Source of the DNA: Volvox africanus
Taxonomy: Eukaryota > Chlorophyta > Chlorophyceae > Chlamydomonadales > Volvocaceae
DNA length: 64,000 nucleotides
Reading direction: 5' to 3'
Assembly: GCA_030268105.1 (NCBI GenBank)
Contig: BSDZ01000032.1
Span: 558,001 to 622,000, forward strand
The notes beneath the pieces are model-generated. The model was not told the DNA's origin. It ran no database searches and worked only from the letters and a program-made list of their open reading frames with translations. Below are positions 1 to 11,900 of the stretch, piece by piece; positions within the stretch are counted from its first letter, which is position 1, and each line of letters begins with the position of its first letter. The position numbers and the translations under genes were made by a program.

Positions 1-2
1 CA

Positions 3-2232
3 GATGGCATTTCCCGTACCCCGTACGAGCTCTTCACTGGAAAGGTTCCAGAGGTCGATCATTTGCGCGTTTTTGGCTGCACGGCTTATGTCCACGTGCC
101 CAAGGCAAAGCGCAACAAACTGGATCCCGTGAGTCGACGAGGTATAATGGTGGGATATGGCGATGGGGGCAGCTACCGGATATTATTCCCGGACGGGTCA
201 GTATCAAGACACAGCGATGTTGTATTTGATGAACAACAGGCCACGCACGAACCATACAAACCCTCGGACGACAACCGTGACAATGCTGAAACTGACTCCG
301 ATTCCGACATGGACGACCCAGAGCCACGACCGAGAGCTGTCCCTATGTCCACCAATGCACACAATGGCGATGGCCACGAGCCGAATCCACCTCAACCACC
401 ACCTCCCGTAACACACACAGCGCAAAGCTATCCAAATACAGCGGGAACAGGAGCCGTCAACGATGGAGCAGGCCCATCGGGAAGCCAACCAAGGCAAGAC
501 CCAATACAACCTGAGGACACCGACGACTCCGACATTGAAGACATGGTAACAGAAGAAGACATGGATGAGGACAACACGAGGTTAGCCAACCGCTATCCCA
601 TCCGCGTGCGAAAGCGCCCATGTGAGTGGTGGCGCACTCAAAGATCGGTGGCAGCGCGTATCAACATGGCCGCCAGAATACAAGAACCCAAATCTCACCA
701 TGACGCGATCAGAGGCCCTCACCGCATCAAGTGGCAACAAGCGATGAACGACGAGATAATTGCCCACATGACCAACGGCACATGGGAAATTGGCAATCCA
801 CCGCCTGGCACAAACGTCCTACCCTGCCGCTGGGTCTACAAAGTCAAGACATGCCCTGATGGCTCAATCGACAGATACAAGGCGCGTCTGGTTGCGAAGG
901 GCTTCGCACAACGCGAGGGGGTGGATTTTGGAGAACTGTTTGCACCTACATCACGAGGCTCATCATTCCGGGCCATCCTGGCCATCGCCGCCGCCAGGGA
1001 CTTCGACGTACACCAACTAGATGTCTCCACGGCCTTTTTGAACGGCGACCTCAAAGAAGAAATCTGGATGAAACCACCACCGGGATACGACCTGGCGACC
1101 CCAGGAGCTGCCTGCCGTCTACTCAAGTCGATATATGGCCTCCGCCAAGCATCCCGCTGCTGGTACGACAAACTGTGCACCAAATTCGCTGAAATCGGAC
1201 TCACCACATCTAAATCCGACCAAGCGATGTTCGTGAGAGCAAACAACAACAAAGGAGACGTGTTCGTGCTGGTCCACGTGGACGACATGTGCATTGCGGC
1301 TAAAGACCCCGAGCTGATCCGAAATCTCAAGGCAGAAATCAGCAAACTATTCAAGGTGAGAGATCTTGGCCGCATTGAGGTATTTCTGGGCATGGAAGTT
1401 CGACGGCAGCCCAATGGAGAGATCACGCTATCACAATCCAGCTATGTGGAACGCATCCTGCATAAGCATGGCATGATCGATGATCGAGGTTAAACCCAGA
1501 GCCATCCCCACAGCTGTGGGCGCAAAACTTCACCTGGACAAAGACACCGAGCTGTTGGAGGATCCGACGCCGTACAGAGCACTCATTGGCGAGCTCAACT
1601 ACCTGGCAGTCAGCACGCGTCCAGACCTTGGCTTCGCCCTCAGCATGTTGTCACGATTCATGGCCAAGCCAACCAAACCAGCAATGGGCATGGCAAAGGG
1701 GGTCCTTCGCTACGTGGCGGGCACGCACAACCTGGACCTACAGTTCCGGCGGGAGGGCAAGGAGATCATCGATGGATATTGCGATTCGGACTGGGCAGGA
1801 GACACTAACTCAAGGCGATCCACGACTGGGTACGTATTTCGCGTTAATGGTACCGCAATCAGCTGGAGCAGTCAGTTGCAGCGCACTGTGGCAGCGTCAT
1901 CCGTGGAGGCTGAATACCAGGCCCTTTCCAGCGCCGTCAGGGAAGTCCTCTGGTTGAATAAGCTATGCGGGGACCTAAAGGCGGACTCCGACGGAATCAG
2001 AATCAACATAGACTCACAAGGGGCCTTAGACCTAGGCAACAACCCCATTACCTCATCACGGTCTAAGCATATTGATGTACAGCATCACATGATTCGTGAG
2101 AGAGTGATAGAGGGCGACGTGGCACTGAGGCATTGCCGCACGGAGGAGATGGTGGCGGACGCATTGACCAAACCACTGCCAGAAGGAAAGTTCGTCTGGT
2201 GCCGCCGAGAGATGGGACTAGACGATACCTGA
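3..2232 (+). pseudogene. copia-type pol, 5'-truncated by window edge, frameshifted
   Basis: This is the 3' part of a Ty1/copia polyprotein. The frame is open from base 3, so the element begins upstream of the window. In order it shows the integrase C-terminal part (HLRVFGCTAYVHVPK at about 60-110), an acidic/proline-rich linker, reverse transcriptase (CRWVYKVK, KARLVAKGF, QLDVSTAFLNG, then LVHVDDMC at about 1270) and RNase H (DSDWAGD, VEAEYQALS). The first frame stops at 1493 and the homologous sequence resumes in another frame from about 1480 to the stop at 2232, so a frameshift splits RT from RNase H. The two better-preserved copia copies in this window are continuous there. The usual YVDD box reads HVDD. 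It encodes replication enzymes of a retrotransposon and is not expected to give an intact product. It is related to, but clearly diverged from, the copia copies at 4-13 kb. Confidence 0.93.
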
Positions 2233-2528
2233 CGAGGAAGTCATCGATTTGTTGGTAGAGACCAGCTCATATAGGCCAATAAGGCGTGAGTCCGGGTGGC
2301 TGGCTGTAGTTCATCTGTATTCGATAGTGAGGTAATTATCTCTTTTGACAATAATTTTCATAAGCGAAGGATTACTTATTCTTATTGTGGCATCTTACAG
2401 CACCAGTCCAGCATCGTCTCAATTGCCTTATCGTAGAGGTTTATTTCAGTGATACTTAGCAACTTGACGCTACTATCTTTGAGGGGGTGTGATATTGAAG
2501 TGCCCTATTCGACCATGACGTGCATTCC

Positions 2529-2981
2529 GAGGGGGTGTGTTGCGATTGTTGTGATTATGCGGGATTTCACGTCATCGTAATACAGTTTGGTAATGGTTGT
2601 GTAATAGCTCTTACTTAGGTGCGAGTAACTACGATGTGAGCTAGATATCGAGACGAGTGCCGTACAGTTATTATCGCGAGTATATTGTTTATGCGCACTA
2701 TGCTCTAGTTAGTCTTGCGCGTTACTAACGTTGTTACTATAATTATTTATGCCAAATATACACGGTTCCTGCGTCAATACATTGTAATCTATCCACGTTT
2801 CGCATCGGTTGCTCCTATCTTCGTAACATACCTATTACTGCTTTCTGCTATTCGTGTTGCAATCAGCAAATTGCCCGCACTATAAACGAATCGTTTCTTT
2901 TGCTTTCCTTTCTTTTTTACTCCTCCATAATAATACCATTTTAACTTACTGCTTTCTGCTATCTGTTGCTAACTTTCAACA
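2529..2981 (+). repeat. polypurine tract and probable 3' LTR of the first copia element
   Basis: A purine tract gagggggtg (2529-2537) lies directly before TGTTGCGATTG at 2538. This matches the arrangement gagggggcg|TGTTAAG at 13321-13330 in the complete copia family, so 2538 is taken as the LTR start. The end at 2981 (...TTTCAACA) is a guess from the TG...CA rule. The 5' LTR is outside the window, so the boundary cannot be verified by comparison. The 296 bases between the pol stop (2232) and the tract hold no ORF. Confidence 0.6.
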
Positions 2982-3125
2982 GACCCGTAACGCCAACTTT
3001 GCCCCATAATCATGCAAGGGTTATCGATGGGCGGATAACGGAGGACATCACTGCGGCCGCGCACTATAGACGAATCGTTTCTTTTGCATTCCTTTCTTTT
3101 TTACGGAGGTCATCACTGTGGCCTA
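2830..3125. repeat. interlocked short direct repeats
   Basis: Three different short sequences each occur twice in this stretch. They are actgctttctgctat (near 2836 and 2948), a ~44-bp pyrimidine-rich block starting gcactata-acgaatcgttt (near 2877 and 3060), and cggagg-catcactg-ggcc (near 3039 and 3104). They overlap the presumed LTR end. They look like remnants of local duplication or repair events. Confidence 0.6.
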
Positions 3126-4179
3126 GCTGCGTTGTGCTGCTTACTTCTGACTGTGTTGAAGTCATTAATAATCCGGGCCGCTGTTCCGTATTATATAACA
3201 TTCATCGGTACTTTTGCTCACTCTTGAAACTCCTCCAGGAGAGATACTGCGCTTGTCCTCAATGTACCTCTGACTTAGGTCCCCCTCAACAGCAAGCGGG
3301 AATGAACTTCTTGGCAAGCCGTGCACAAGGTTCGGGGCATGGGGCTGCCTGGGCCGGATTACTTGCTCTGCCATCCAATTGTATCCCCACAATCTGCAAC
3401 AATTTGTAAGGACAAAATCTGTCACGTCAATCCCCCCAAATCAAAAGAACTATAACAGCAGAAGTCAAAAGTCCATGCAATTCTTAATTACCTACAATCG
3501 TTTGCCAGTGCCTATGCAAATGATTGTCCAAATCTATTACAAAAGCAGTTGCACAAGCCGTGAAACGTTTTACCGCCGGCATAATAATGACTCAGTTCTG
3601 ATTGGAATTAAATATGTATACAGCGCAGAGGCATAATTTGATTTTATTTCGTTATACATCAACAAAGTTGCTACATAAAATCAGCTGAACACACAAAGTG
3701 GCTACAAAGTGAAGAACGAATTAAAGAAATTGCAAAAGCAGTTTTAAATTTTAAAGCAGGATATGATGATATTTTAAACCCAGTCAGCAAAGCACCAAGG
3801 TACTATTTGAATTGATGTGTATGTGAGTGTTGCTCAGATTCCAACATCATAAGCCCTCATTGACTATATTCAACTGCAATAAGAAAAACCAACAAATTGT
3901 GGTGATATATACCAATTTTTGTTCTGATTGGAATAGAATATAAAAAATATACATCCAGGTGAAAAAGGGCGAGTTTTAGCTCGTTTTATCACAATGAAGT
4001 GTCAACCTGAAATAGAAAGTGGAAAGATAAAAACGCCACCCGAAGCGAGCATATCGATTGAGCACAACGGAGTTAACAATCTGTTGGAATGTGAGCAACA
4101 CTCATATACGAAAGAATGTCAGAGCAAGTAATACGGCCCACGAGGGGCCGGGCGCTTGGCTAACTTCAAGACAATCGGC
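3126..4179. other. AT-rich intergenic spacer, no gene seen
   Basis: No open frame here has recognisable protein features and no RNA gene was recognised. Base composition is more AT-rich than the flanking elements. The last 150 bases (from 4031) are open in one frame that continues across the copia insertion site (see findings), but there is no homology to support a gene. Confidence 0.5.
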
Positions 4180-4184
4180 CCAGA

Positions 4185-4487
4185 TGTTAAGTCTTGGACG
4201 GTGCAAACATTGGTTGCCACAACCTTGGAACTGTCCTAGAGAAGGAGCTCGGAGCTGTCCCAGAGAAGGAGCTTGGAACTGTCCTAGAGTTAAGTGGAGC
4301 CATCCGAGAGGACAACCGGGCGGAACTCTTGGAATAGCTAACAGCAGGCAATAATAGTATTTAAGGGTGCCTAAACTCTGCAATAGTCACCCAACAGCTA
4401 GCAATCGTCTAGTGTCTTATACATCTGACCTCCTCTGACCTCTGTAATACTTCATAGCAGCTTTATACTTCCTTTATCTCCTTAACA
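4185..4487 (+). repeat. 5' LTR of copia copy 1
   Basis: The 303-bp LTR runs from TGTTAAGTCTTGG to CTCCTTAACA. It holds a 24-bp tandem motif repeated almost three times (units starting ggaactgtcctagag near 4227, 4251 and 4275) and a TATA-like tatttaagg near 4359. The same LTR is present at 13330-13632 and, in reverse, at 8668-8970 and 12937-13239. Confidence 0.96.
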
Positions 4488-4512
4488 GGTTATGAGCCCC
4501 GGCTGGGCGCTC
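4488..4512 (+). promoter_or_regulatory. copia primer-binding site resembling initiator tRNA-Met anticodon arm
   Basis: Directly after the LTR lies ggttatgagccccggc. Its complement contains GGGCTCATAACC, the anticodon loop (CAU) and stem of an initiator-type tRNA-Met, rather than a tRNA 3' end (no TGG start). Drosophila copia is known to prime from a 5' half of initiator tRNA-Met cut in the anticodon region. The same sequence follows the 5' LTR of copy 2 (12936 downward). Assignment to the alga's own tRNA is inference. Confidence 0.6.
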
Positions 4513-4531
4513 TGAGAGAACCAAGAACAAC

Positions 4532-7500
4532 ATGGGCAAGGACAAGTTGGCTGAACCCCTCGATCTCAACAACTACTCTACATGGGCCTATCGGTTTGAG
4601 AACTTGTGTGCTGAGCATAACTTGAACAGGGCGCTGTTGACTGAGCCGGTTACAGATGAAGAGGTCGCTGCATCGGAGCGAGTGAAGACTCTGCTGGTGA
4701 AGAATGTGAAGGACTGCCATCTGCCGGTCATCAAGGCATCGCCGAACGCCAAAATGGCGTGGGATGGCCTTGCTGCGATTTTTGCCGCCAACAACCATGC
4801 CCGCAGATCTCAGCTGCGTCAGGAGTATACTAAGCTGGCGATGAAGAAGGGAGAGGCCCTGCCGGTGTACCTTGCAAGAGTGCGGGAGCTACACACAGAT
4901 CTGCTGAAGGTGGGCCAGGCCACCAGTGAACAAGACATGACGTATGCAATGCTGACGGGTCTACCTCAGAAGTATGAGGTGATAGTGTCGATTTTGACGA
5001 CACAGTCTGGTGAGCTTACGCTGTCTAGTGCAACCGCACAACTGCTGGCGTTCGAAGCTAGGGTAGGGAGCATGAGGCCTCTACCAGCTCGTCTGCTTTT
5101 GTCAGTGCGGGTAGGGGAAGCTCAGCCACAGGAAGTGCGCCCCGACGTGGAGGAAGCCACGTCCGCGGCGGATCACGGGAGCCACTGCAGTGCTGGAACT
5201 GTGGAAAGCCCGGGCATCTGGAGAGGGGGTGCACTGCCCCCAGGATGGCTCAGAGGTCTGGCTCATGGAGCTCGGCGCCTAGAGGACCCGGTTATGGGTC
5301 AGGCGGCCTGGAGCGCACAAGAATGGGCGGCCATGGAGAGGCCGCGGGCGGGCCCAGCTTGGGGAGCGACCGCCGAGGTTATGGCCGGCACGACCATGTG
5401 GACGGTGCCGGCGACAGGGGCAATGCTAGCCCGAGGAACTTTGCCTTTGTGGCATCTGGGTCTGACCGCCTGAAAGGTTGGTACCTGGACTCTGGTGCAT
5501 CTCATCATCTGACATATGATGCAGATCAGATAGTGGACGTCCGCGAGCTGGCGGAGTCAGAAACGTTTGAGATCCTGAGTGTGAACGGGGGGATCATCAG
5601 GCCCACAGCGGTAGGGACTCTGAGGCTTATCCCCGGGGTCAATATGCATGCACGGGTGACGGTGGAAGAGGTGTATCTTGTTCCTGACAGCTTTGCAAAT
5701 GTGCTGTCAGTTGCTGCCCTGGATAAGCAGGGTGGGTCAGTTTGCTTTGAGGATGGCCAAGTCACTATGCGCAAGGGTGGTGAGAGGATTCTGACGGGCC
5801 AGCGCTTGGGCGACCTTTATGCCCTATCATGTTTTTCGATTCCCAGGTCTGCTTCCAGGTTGAGATACACCCAGCCTTTTGGTGGAGTGGCTCATGGGAA
5901 GTCTGCATCTGAATCAATGGACTTGTGGCACCGCCGGTATGGACACCTTGGCCTAGGTAATCTTGAGAGGTTGGTGGGTGAAGGCATGGTGTCAGGGGTG
6001 CGTTTTGCAAAGGAGCAGGTGAAGGGAGCCGGAGATGCGGGTGTGTGCGAGCCATGTGTGATGTCACGGCAGCGCCGAGGGCCCTTCCCATCAACTGGGC
6101 ATAAGGTGGATCAACCACTAGCTCTTATTCATCTTGATGTTTGTGGTCCGATGCCTGAGCGAACACCAACGGGTTCCCTCTACCTAACTGTCTTGTTGGA
6201 TGACTATACTGGTTTTTCGGCTGTAGCCTTTACACCTACCAAGGAAGCGGTGAAGGACAAGGTGATGACTATGGTGAATCAGCTGGAGACGTACAGTGGT
6301 TTTCGGGTCAAGGAGGTACGGTCTGATCAAGGGGGTGAGTTCATTAACAGTCCCCTGCAGGAGTTTTTCCGTACGAAAGGGATTCGGCATGGGCCTACGG
6401 TGGGGTATGCCCCCGAGCAGAATGGAGCTGCTGAGCGCTTGAATAGGACTCTGTTAGAGAAGATGCGTGCTCTATTGGCTGAGTCTCAACTTCCCCAATG
6501 CATGTGGGCTGAGGCTGTCTCTACGGCGAATTACCTTCGGAATATTTCACCTGTGTCCGGTCGGCCCTGCACCCCGTATGAAGCTTTCTCAGGGGAACAT
6601 CCTGATGTGAGTCATCTGCGTGTGTTTGGATGTACGGCATATGTCCATATCCCCAAGGAGAAGCGCAATAAATTAGATCCGGTAAGTCGCAAGGGTGTTC
6701 TGGTTGGGTACGGCGATGCAGGCCAGTACCGTATCCTTTTTTCAGACAATGTAGTGTCGGTGCACTCTGATGTCACCTTTGATGAGCGGAATGTCGGTGA
6801 GAAAGCACAGCAAGCTAGTCGTGCAAAGAAGTCCGTAAGGTGGCACAACCCCGTAGACAGTACGCCTGATTCTGATAGTGATAGTGATGATGATGATGAT
6901 AATGATGAGTGGGAACCGGCCCCTCACACCCAAGGTGGCGGATCCTCTACTGGTGCAGGAGGTTCAGGGGATAACAGCGGTGGACCAACAGGGGGTGGTG
7001 ATGCTTCCGGCGCAGGTCCCTCGGGGAGTTCGTCCGGTGCTGGCCCCTCTGTGGGTGCTGCCGGTGCGAGTAACAATTTTGAGTCTAGGTACCCTGTCCG
7101 TGATCGAAAACGGCCGTCCGAGTGGTGGCGCAGTGAGGACCCTAGGTCTGTTGCCGGCCGGGTCCATGTGGCTGCCGCAACCAAAGTGTCTGAGCCCAAC
7201 ACTTATGCTGAAGCGGTGTCTGGGGCGCAGGCCAGCGAGTGGAAAAGGGCTATGGATGACGAAATTAACTCTCAGTTGGCAAATGGAACCTGGACCTTAG
7301 ACACACCCCCGCCAGGCACGAAGCTTATTCCATGTCGCTGGGTGTATAAGGTGAAACACAATCCAGATGGTAGTGTTGAGCGGTTTAAAGCGCGCTTGGT
7401 CGCAAAAGGGTTTGTACAGCGCGAGGGGGTGGATTATGGTGAGCTCTTTGCGCCTACGTCCCGTAGCTCATCTTTTCGAGTCCTTTTAGCGGTTGCAGCG

Positions 7501-8667
7501 GCTAGAAAAATGCCCATTCACCAGCTAGATGTGACGACTGCGTTCTTGAATGGAGAACTGAAGGAGGATCTTTGGATGGAGCAGCCACCGGGGTACGAGT
7601 CGGAAACTCCAGGCCTGGCCTGTCACCTGCATAAGTCCATCTATGGTCTAAAGCAGGCCCCACGGTGCTGGTATGATAAGTTGTGTGAGAAGTTTGCCGA
7701 GATTGGGCTGTTCCCGTCTAAATCAGATCCGGCTATGTTTCTGAAGGTTGATGAAAGGGGAGTGGTGGTTGCATTGGTTCATGTGGATGATACGTGTGTG
7801 GCCTCAGGTGATTTAGAATTGGTGCGGAAGGTGAAAGAGGCGATTGGTCAGTGCTTCAAGATTCGGGACCTAGGGAAGGCACGAGTATTTTTGGGCATGG
7901 ATATTCGTCGAGAGAAGGATGGCGATATTGTGTTGAGTCAATCTCGTTATATTGAGCAGATTCTGGAGCGGCACAACATGCTGGATGCCAAAGATCGGGC
8001 AACTCCCCTGGCAATGGGTACAAGGGCTGCCCCAGTGACTGATGATGAAGGCAAACTGCTGGAGGACCCAACGCCTTACCGAGCTCTGGTGGGAGAACTC
8101 AACTACCTTGCAGTGAGTACACGTCCCGACCTGGCCTATGCCCTGAGTGTGCTTTCCCGGTCCATGGCTAAGCCTACCCGCGCTGCAATGAGTGCGGCAA
8201 AGGGAGTGCTGCGGTACCTGGCGGGTACTCGGGAGATGGGTCTTCGGTTTCCTGGCGGACAAGGGCTGCAGCTGGATGGCTACAGTGATTCGGATTGGGC
8301 AGGAGACACAGTTACCCGCAGGTCAACAACTGGTTATGTTTTCCGAGTGAACGGTACTGCGATAAGTTGGAGCAGCCAGCTGCAGCGTACCGTGGCAGCA
8401 TCATCAGTGGAGGCAGAGTATCAAGCTCTTTCCAGTGCGGTGAGAGAAGCCCTTTGGCTGTCAAAGCTGTCTGACGATCTGAAGATCGGCACCTCCCCCT
8501 CGATTATTAAGGTGGATTCCCAGGGGGCGATGAATATCAGCAACAACCCTATGACGTCCCAGCGGTCCAAGCATATTGATGTGATGCATCATCTAGTCAG
8601 AGAGCGGGTCGCAAGTGGGGAGGTTGAGCTTAGGTACTGCCCTACGGAGAAGATGGTGGCTGATGTG
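4532..8667 (+). pseudogene. copia gag-pol, copy 1 (gag frameshift, 3' end displaced)
   Basis: The gag-pol polyprotein gene starts at ATG 4532 (MGKDKLAEPLDLNNYSTW). Gag of the UBN2/copia type is followed in copy 2 by a CCHC knuckle (CWNCGKPGHLERGC). Copy 1 lacks 4 bp next to 5072 (gagcatgagg versus gagcatgcatgagg), so its gag frame runs out at 5473 and pol is read from about 5245. Pol then holds protease (YLDSGASHH), integrase (HHCC near 5930-6070; D, D and E in HLDVCGPM, RSDQGGEF and QNGAAERLN), RT (HVDD near 7785) and RNase H (DSDWAGD near 8290). Translation is cut after MVADV at 8667 by copy 2. The last codons (MTKALGEAKFKWC..., stop at 13307) lie beyond it. All pol domains upstream of the insertion appear intact. 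Confidence 0.95.
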
Positions 8668-8970
8668 TGTTAAGGAGATAAAGGAAGTATAAAGCTGCTA
8701 TGAAGTATTACAGAGGTCAGAGGAGGTCAGATGTATAAGACACTAGACGATTGCTAGCTGTTGGGTGACTATTGCAGAGTTTATGCACCCTTTAATACTA
8801 TTATTGCCTGCTGTTAGCTATTCCAAGAGTTCCGCCCGGTTGTCCTCTCGGATGGCTCCACTTAACTCTAGGACAGTTCCAAGCTCCTTCTCTAGGACAG
8901 CTCCCAGCTCCTTCTCTAGGACAGTTCCAAGGTTGTGGCAACCAATGTTTGCACCGTCCAAGACTTAACA
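8668..8970 (-). repeat. 3' LTR of copia copy 2
   Basis: Reverse-orientation 303-bp LTR, TGTTAAGGAG to GACTTAACA as read on the plus strand. It is followed at 8971 by cgccccctcgg, the reverse complement of the family's polypurine tract. Confidence 0.95.
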
Positions 8971-8992
8971 CGCCCCCTCGGTGCAAACCCCA

Positions 8993-11900
8993 CTAGACTA
9001 CACCCATGGAGGCACGGCACCACTTGAACTTGGCTTCACCCAAGGCCTTCGTCATCACATCAGCCACCATCTTCTCCGTAGGGCAGTACCTAAGCTCAAC
9101 CTCCCCACTTGCGACCCGCTCTCTGACTAGATGATGCATCACATCAATATGCTTGGACCGCTGGGACGTCATAGGGTTGTTGCTGATATTCATCGTCCCC
9201 TGGGAATCCACCTTAATAATCGAGGGGGAGGTGCCGATCTTCAGATCGTCAGACAGCTTTGACAGCCAAAGGGCTTCTCTCACCGCACTGGAAAGAGCTT
9301 GATACTCTGCCTCCACTGATGATGCTGCCACGGTACGCTGCAGCTGGCTGCTCCAACTTATCGCAGTACCGTTCACTCGGAAAACATAACCAGTTGTTGA
9401 CCTGCGGGTAACTGTGTCTCCTGCCCAATCCGAATCACTGTAGCCATCCAGCTGCAGCCCTTGTCCGCCAGGAAACCGAAGACCCATCTCCCGAGTACCC
9501 GCCAGGTACCGCAGCACTCCCTTTGCCGCACTCATTGCAGCGCGGGTAGGCTTAGCCATGGACCGGGAAAGCACACTCAGGGCATAGGCCAGGTCGGGAC
9601 GTGTACTCACTGCAAGGTAGTTGAGTTCTCCCACCAGAGCTCGGTAAGGCGTTGGGTCCTCCAGCAGTTTGCCTTCATTATCAGTCACTGGGGCAGCCCT
9701 TGTACCCATTGCCAGAGGAGTTGCCCGATCTTTGGCATCCAGCATGTTGTGCCGCTCCAGAATCTGCTCAATATAACGAGATTGACTCAACACAATATCG
9801 CCATCCTTCTCTCGACGAATATCCATGCCCAAAAATACTCGTGCCTCCCCTAGGTCCCGAATCTTGAAGCACTGACCAATCGCCTCTTTCACCTTCCGCA
9901 CCAATTCTAAATCATCTGAGGCCACACACGTATCATCCACATGAACTCGAAAAGATGAGCTACGGGACGTAGGCGCAAAGAGCTCACCATAATCCACCCC
10001 CTCGCGCTGTACAAACCCTTTTGCGACCAAGCGCGCTTTAAACCGCTCAACACTACCATCTGGATTGTGTTTCACCTTATACACCCAGCGACATGGAATA
10101 AGCTTCGTGCCTGGCGGGGGTGTTTCTAAGGTCCAGGTTCCATTTGCCAACTGAGAGTTCATTTCGTCATCCATAGCCCTTTTCCACTCGCTGGCCTGCG
10201 CCCCAGACACCGCTTCAGCATAAGTGTTGGGCTCAGACACTTTGGTTGCGGCAGCCACATGGACCCGGCCGGCAACAGACCTAGGGTCCTCACTGCGCCA
10301 CCACTCGGACGGCCGTTTTCGATCACGGACAGGGTACCTAGACTCAAAATTGTTACTCGCACCGGCAGCACCCACAGAGGGGCCAGCACCGGACGAACTC
10401 CCCGAGGGACCTGCGCCGGAAGCATCACCACCCCCTGTTGGTCCACCGCTGTTATCCCCTGAACCTCCTGCACCAGTAGAGGATCCGCCACCTTGGGTGT
10501 GAGGGGCCGGTTCCCACTCATCATTATCATCATCATCATCACTATCACTATCAGAATCAGGTGTACTGTCTACGGGGTTGCGCCACCTTACGGACTTCTT
10601 TGCACGACTAGCTTGCTGTGCTTGCTCACCGACATTCCGCTCATCAAAGGTGACATCAGAGTGCACCGACACTACATTGTCTGAAAAAAGGATACGGTAC
10701 TGGCCTGCATCGCCGTACCCAACCAGAACACCCTTGCGACTTACCGGATCTAATTTATTGCGCTTCTCCTTGGGGATATGGACATATGCCGTACATCCAA
10801 ACACACGCAGATGACTCACATCAGGATGTTCCCCTGAGAAAGCTTCATACGGGGTGCAGGGCCGACCGGACACAGGTGAAATATTCCGAAGGTAATTCGC
10901 CGTAGAGACAGCCTCAGCCCACATGCATTGGGGAAGTTGAGACTCAGCCAATAGAGCACGCATCTTCTCTAACAGAGTCCTATTCAAGCGCTCAGCAGCT
11001 CCATTCTGCTCGGGGGCATACCCCACCGTAGGCCCATGCCGAATCCCTTTCGTACGGAAAAACTCCTGCAGGGGACTGTTAATGAACTCACCCCCTTGAT
11101 CAGACCGTACCTCCTTGACCCGAAAACCACTGTACGTCTCCAGCTGATTCACCATAGTCATCACCTTGTCCTTCACCGCTTCCTTGGTAGGTGTAAAGGC
11201 TACAGCCGAAAAACCAGTATAGTCATCCAACAAGACAGTTAGGTAGAGGGAACCCGTTGGTGTTCGCTCAGGCATCGGACCACAAACATCAAGATGAATA
11301 AGAGCTAGTGGTTGATCCACCTTATGCCCAGTTGATGGGAAGGGCCCTCGGCGCTGCCGTGACATCACACATGGCTCGCACACACCCGCATCTCCGGCTC
11401 CCTTCACCTGCTCCTTTGCAAAACGCACCCCTGACACCATGCCTTCACCCACCAACCTCTCAAGATTACCTAGGCCAAGGTGTCCATACCGGCGGTGCCA
11501 CAAGTCCATTGATTCAGATGCAGACTTCCCATGAGCCACTCCACCAAAAGGCTGGGTGTATCTCAACCTGGAAGCAGACCTGGGAATCGAAAAACATGAT
11601 AGGGCATACAGGTCGCCCAAGCGCTGGCCCGTCAGAATCTTCTCACCACCCTTGCGCATAGTGACTTGCTCAAAGCAAACTGACCCACCCTGCTTATCCA
11701 GGGCAGCAACTGACAGCACATTTGCAAAGCTGTCAGGAACAAGATACACCTCTTCCACCGTCACCCGTGCATGCATATTGACCCCGGGGATAAGCCTCAG
11801 AGTCCCTACCGCTGTGGGCCTGATGATCCCCCCGTTCACACTCAGGATCTCGAACTTTTCTGACTCCGCCAGCTAGCGGACGTCCACTATCTGATCTGCA

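Noticed and set aside
4058..4354. 98-codon ORF running into the copia LTR
   Set aside because: Most of it is LTR sequence and the start is not ATG; it is only a reading through the insertion junction.
11873..11875. UAG between gag-protease and pol of copia copy 2 as a recoding site
   Set aside because: Copy 1 has GAG at this position and is open, so it is a point mutation and not a conserved stop.
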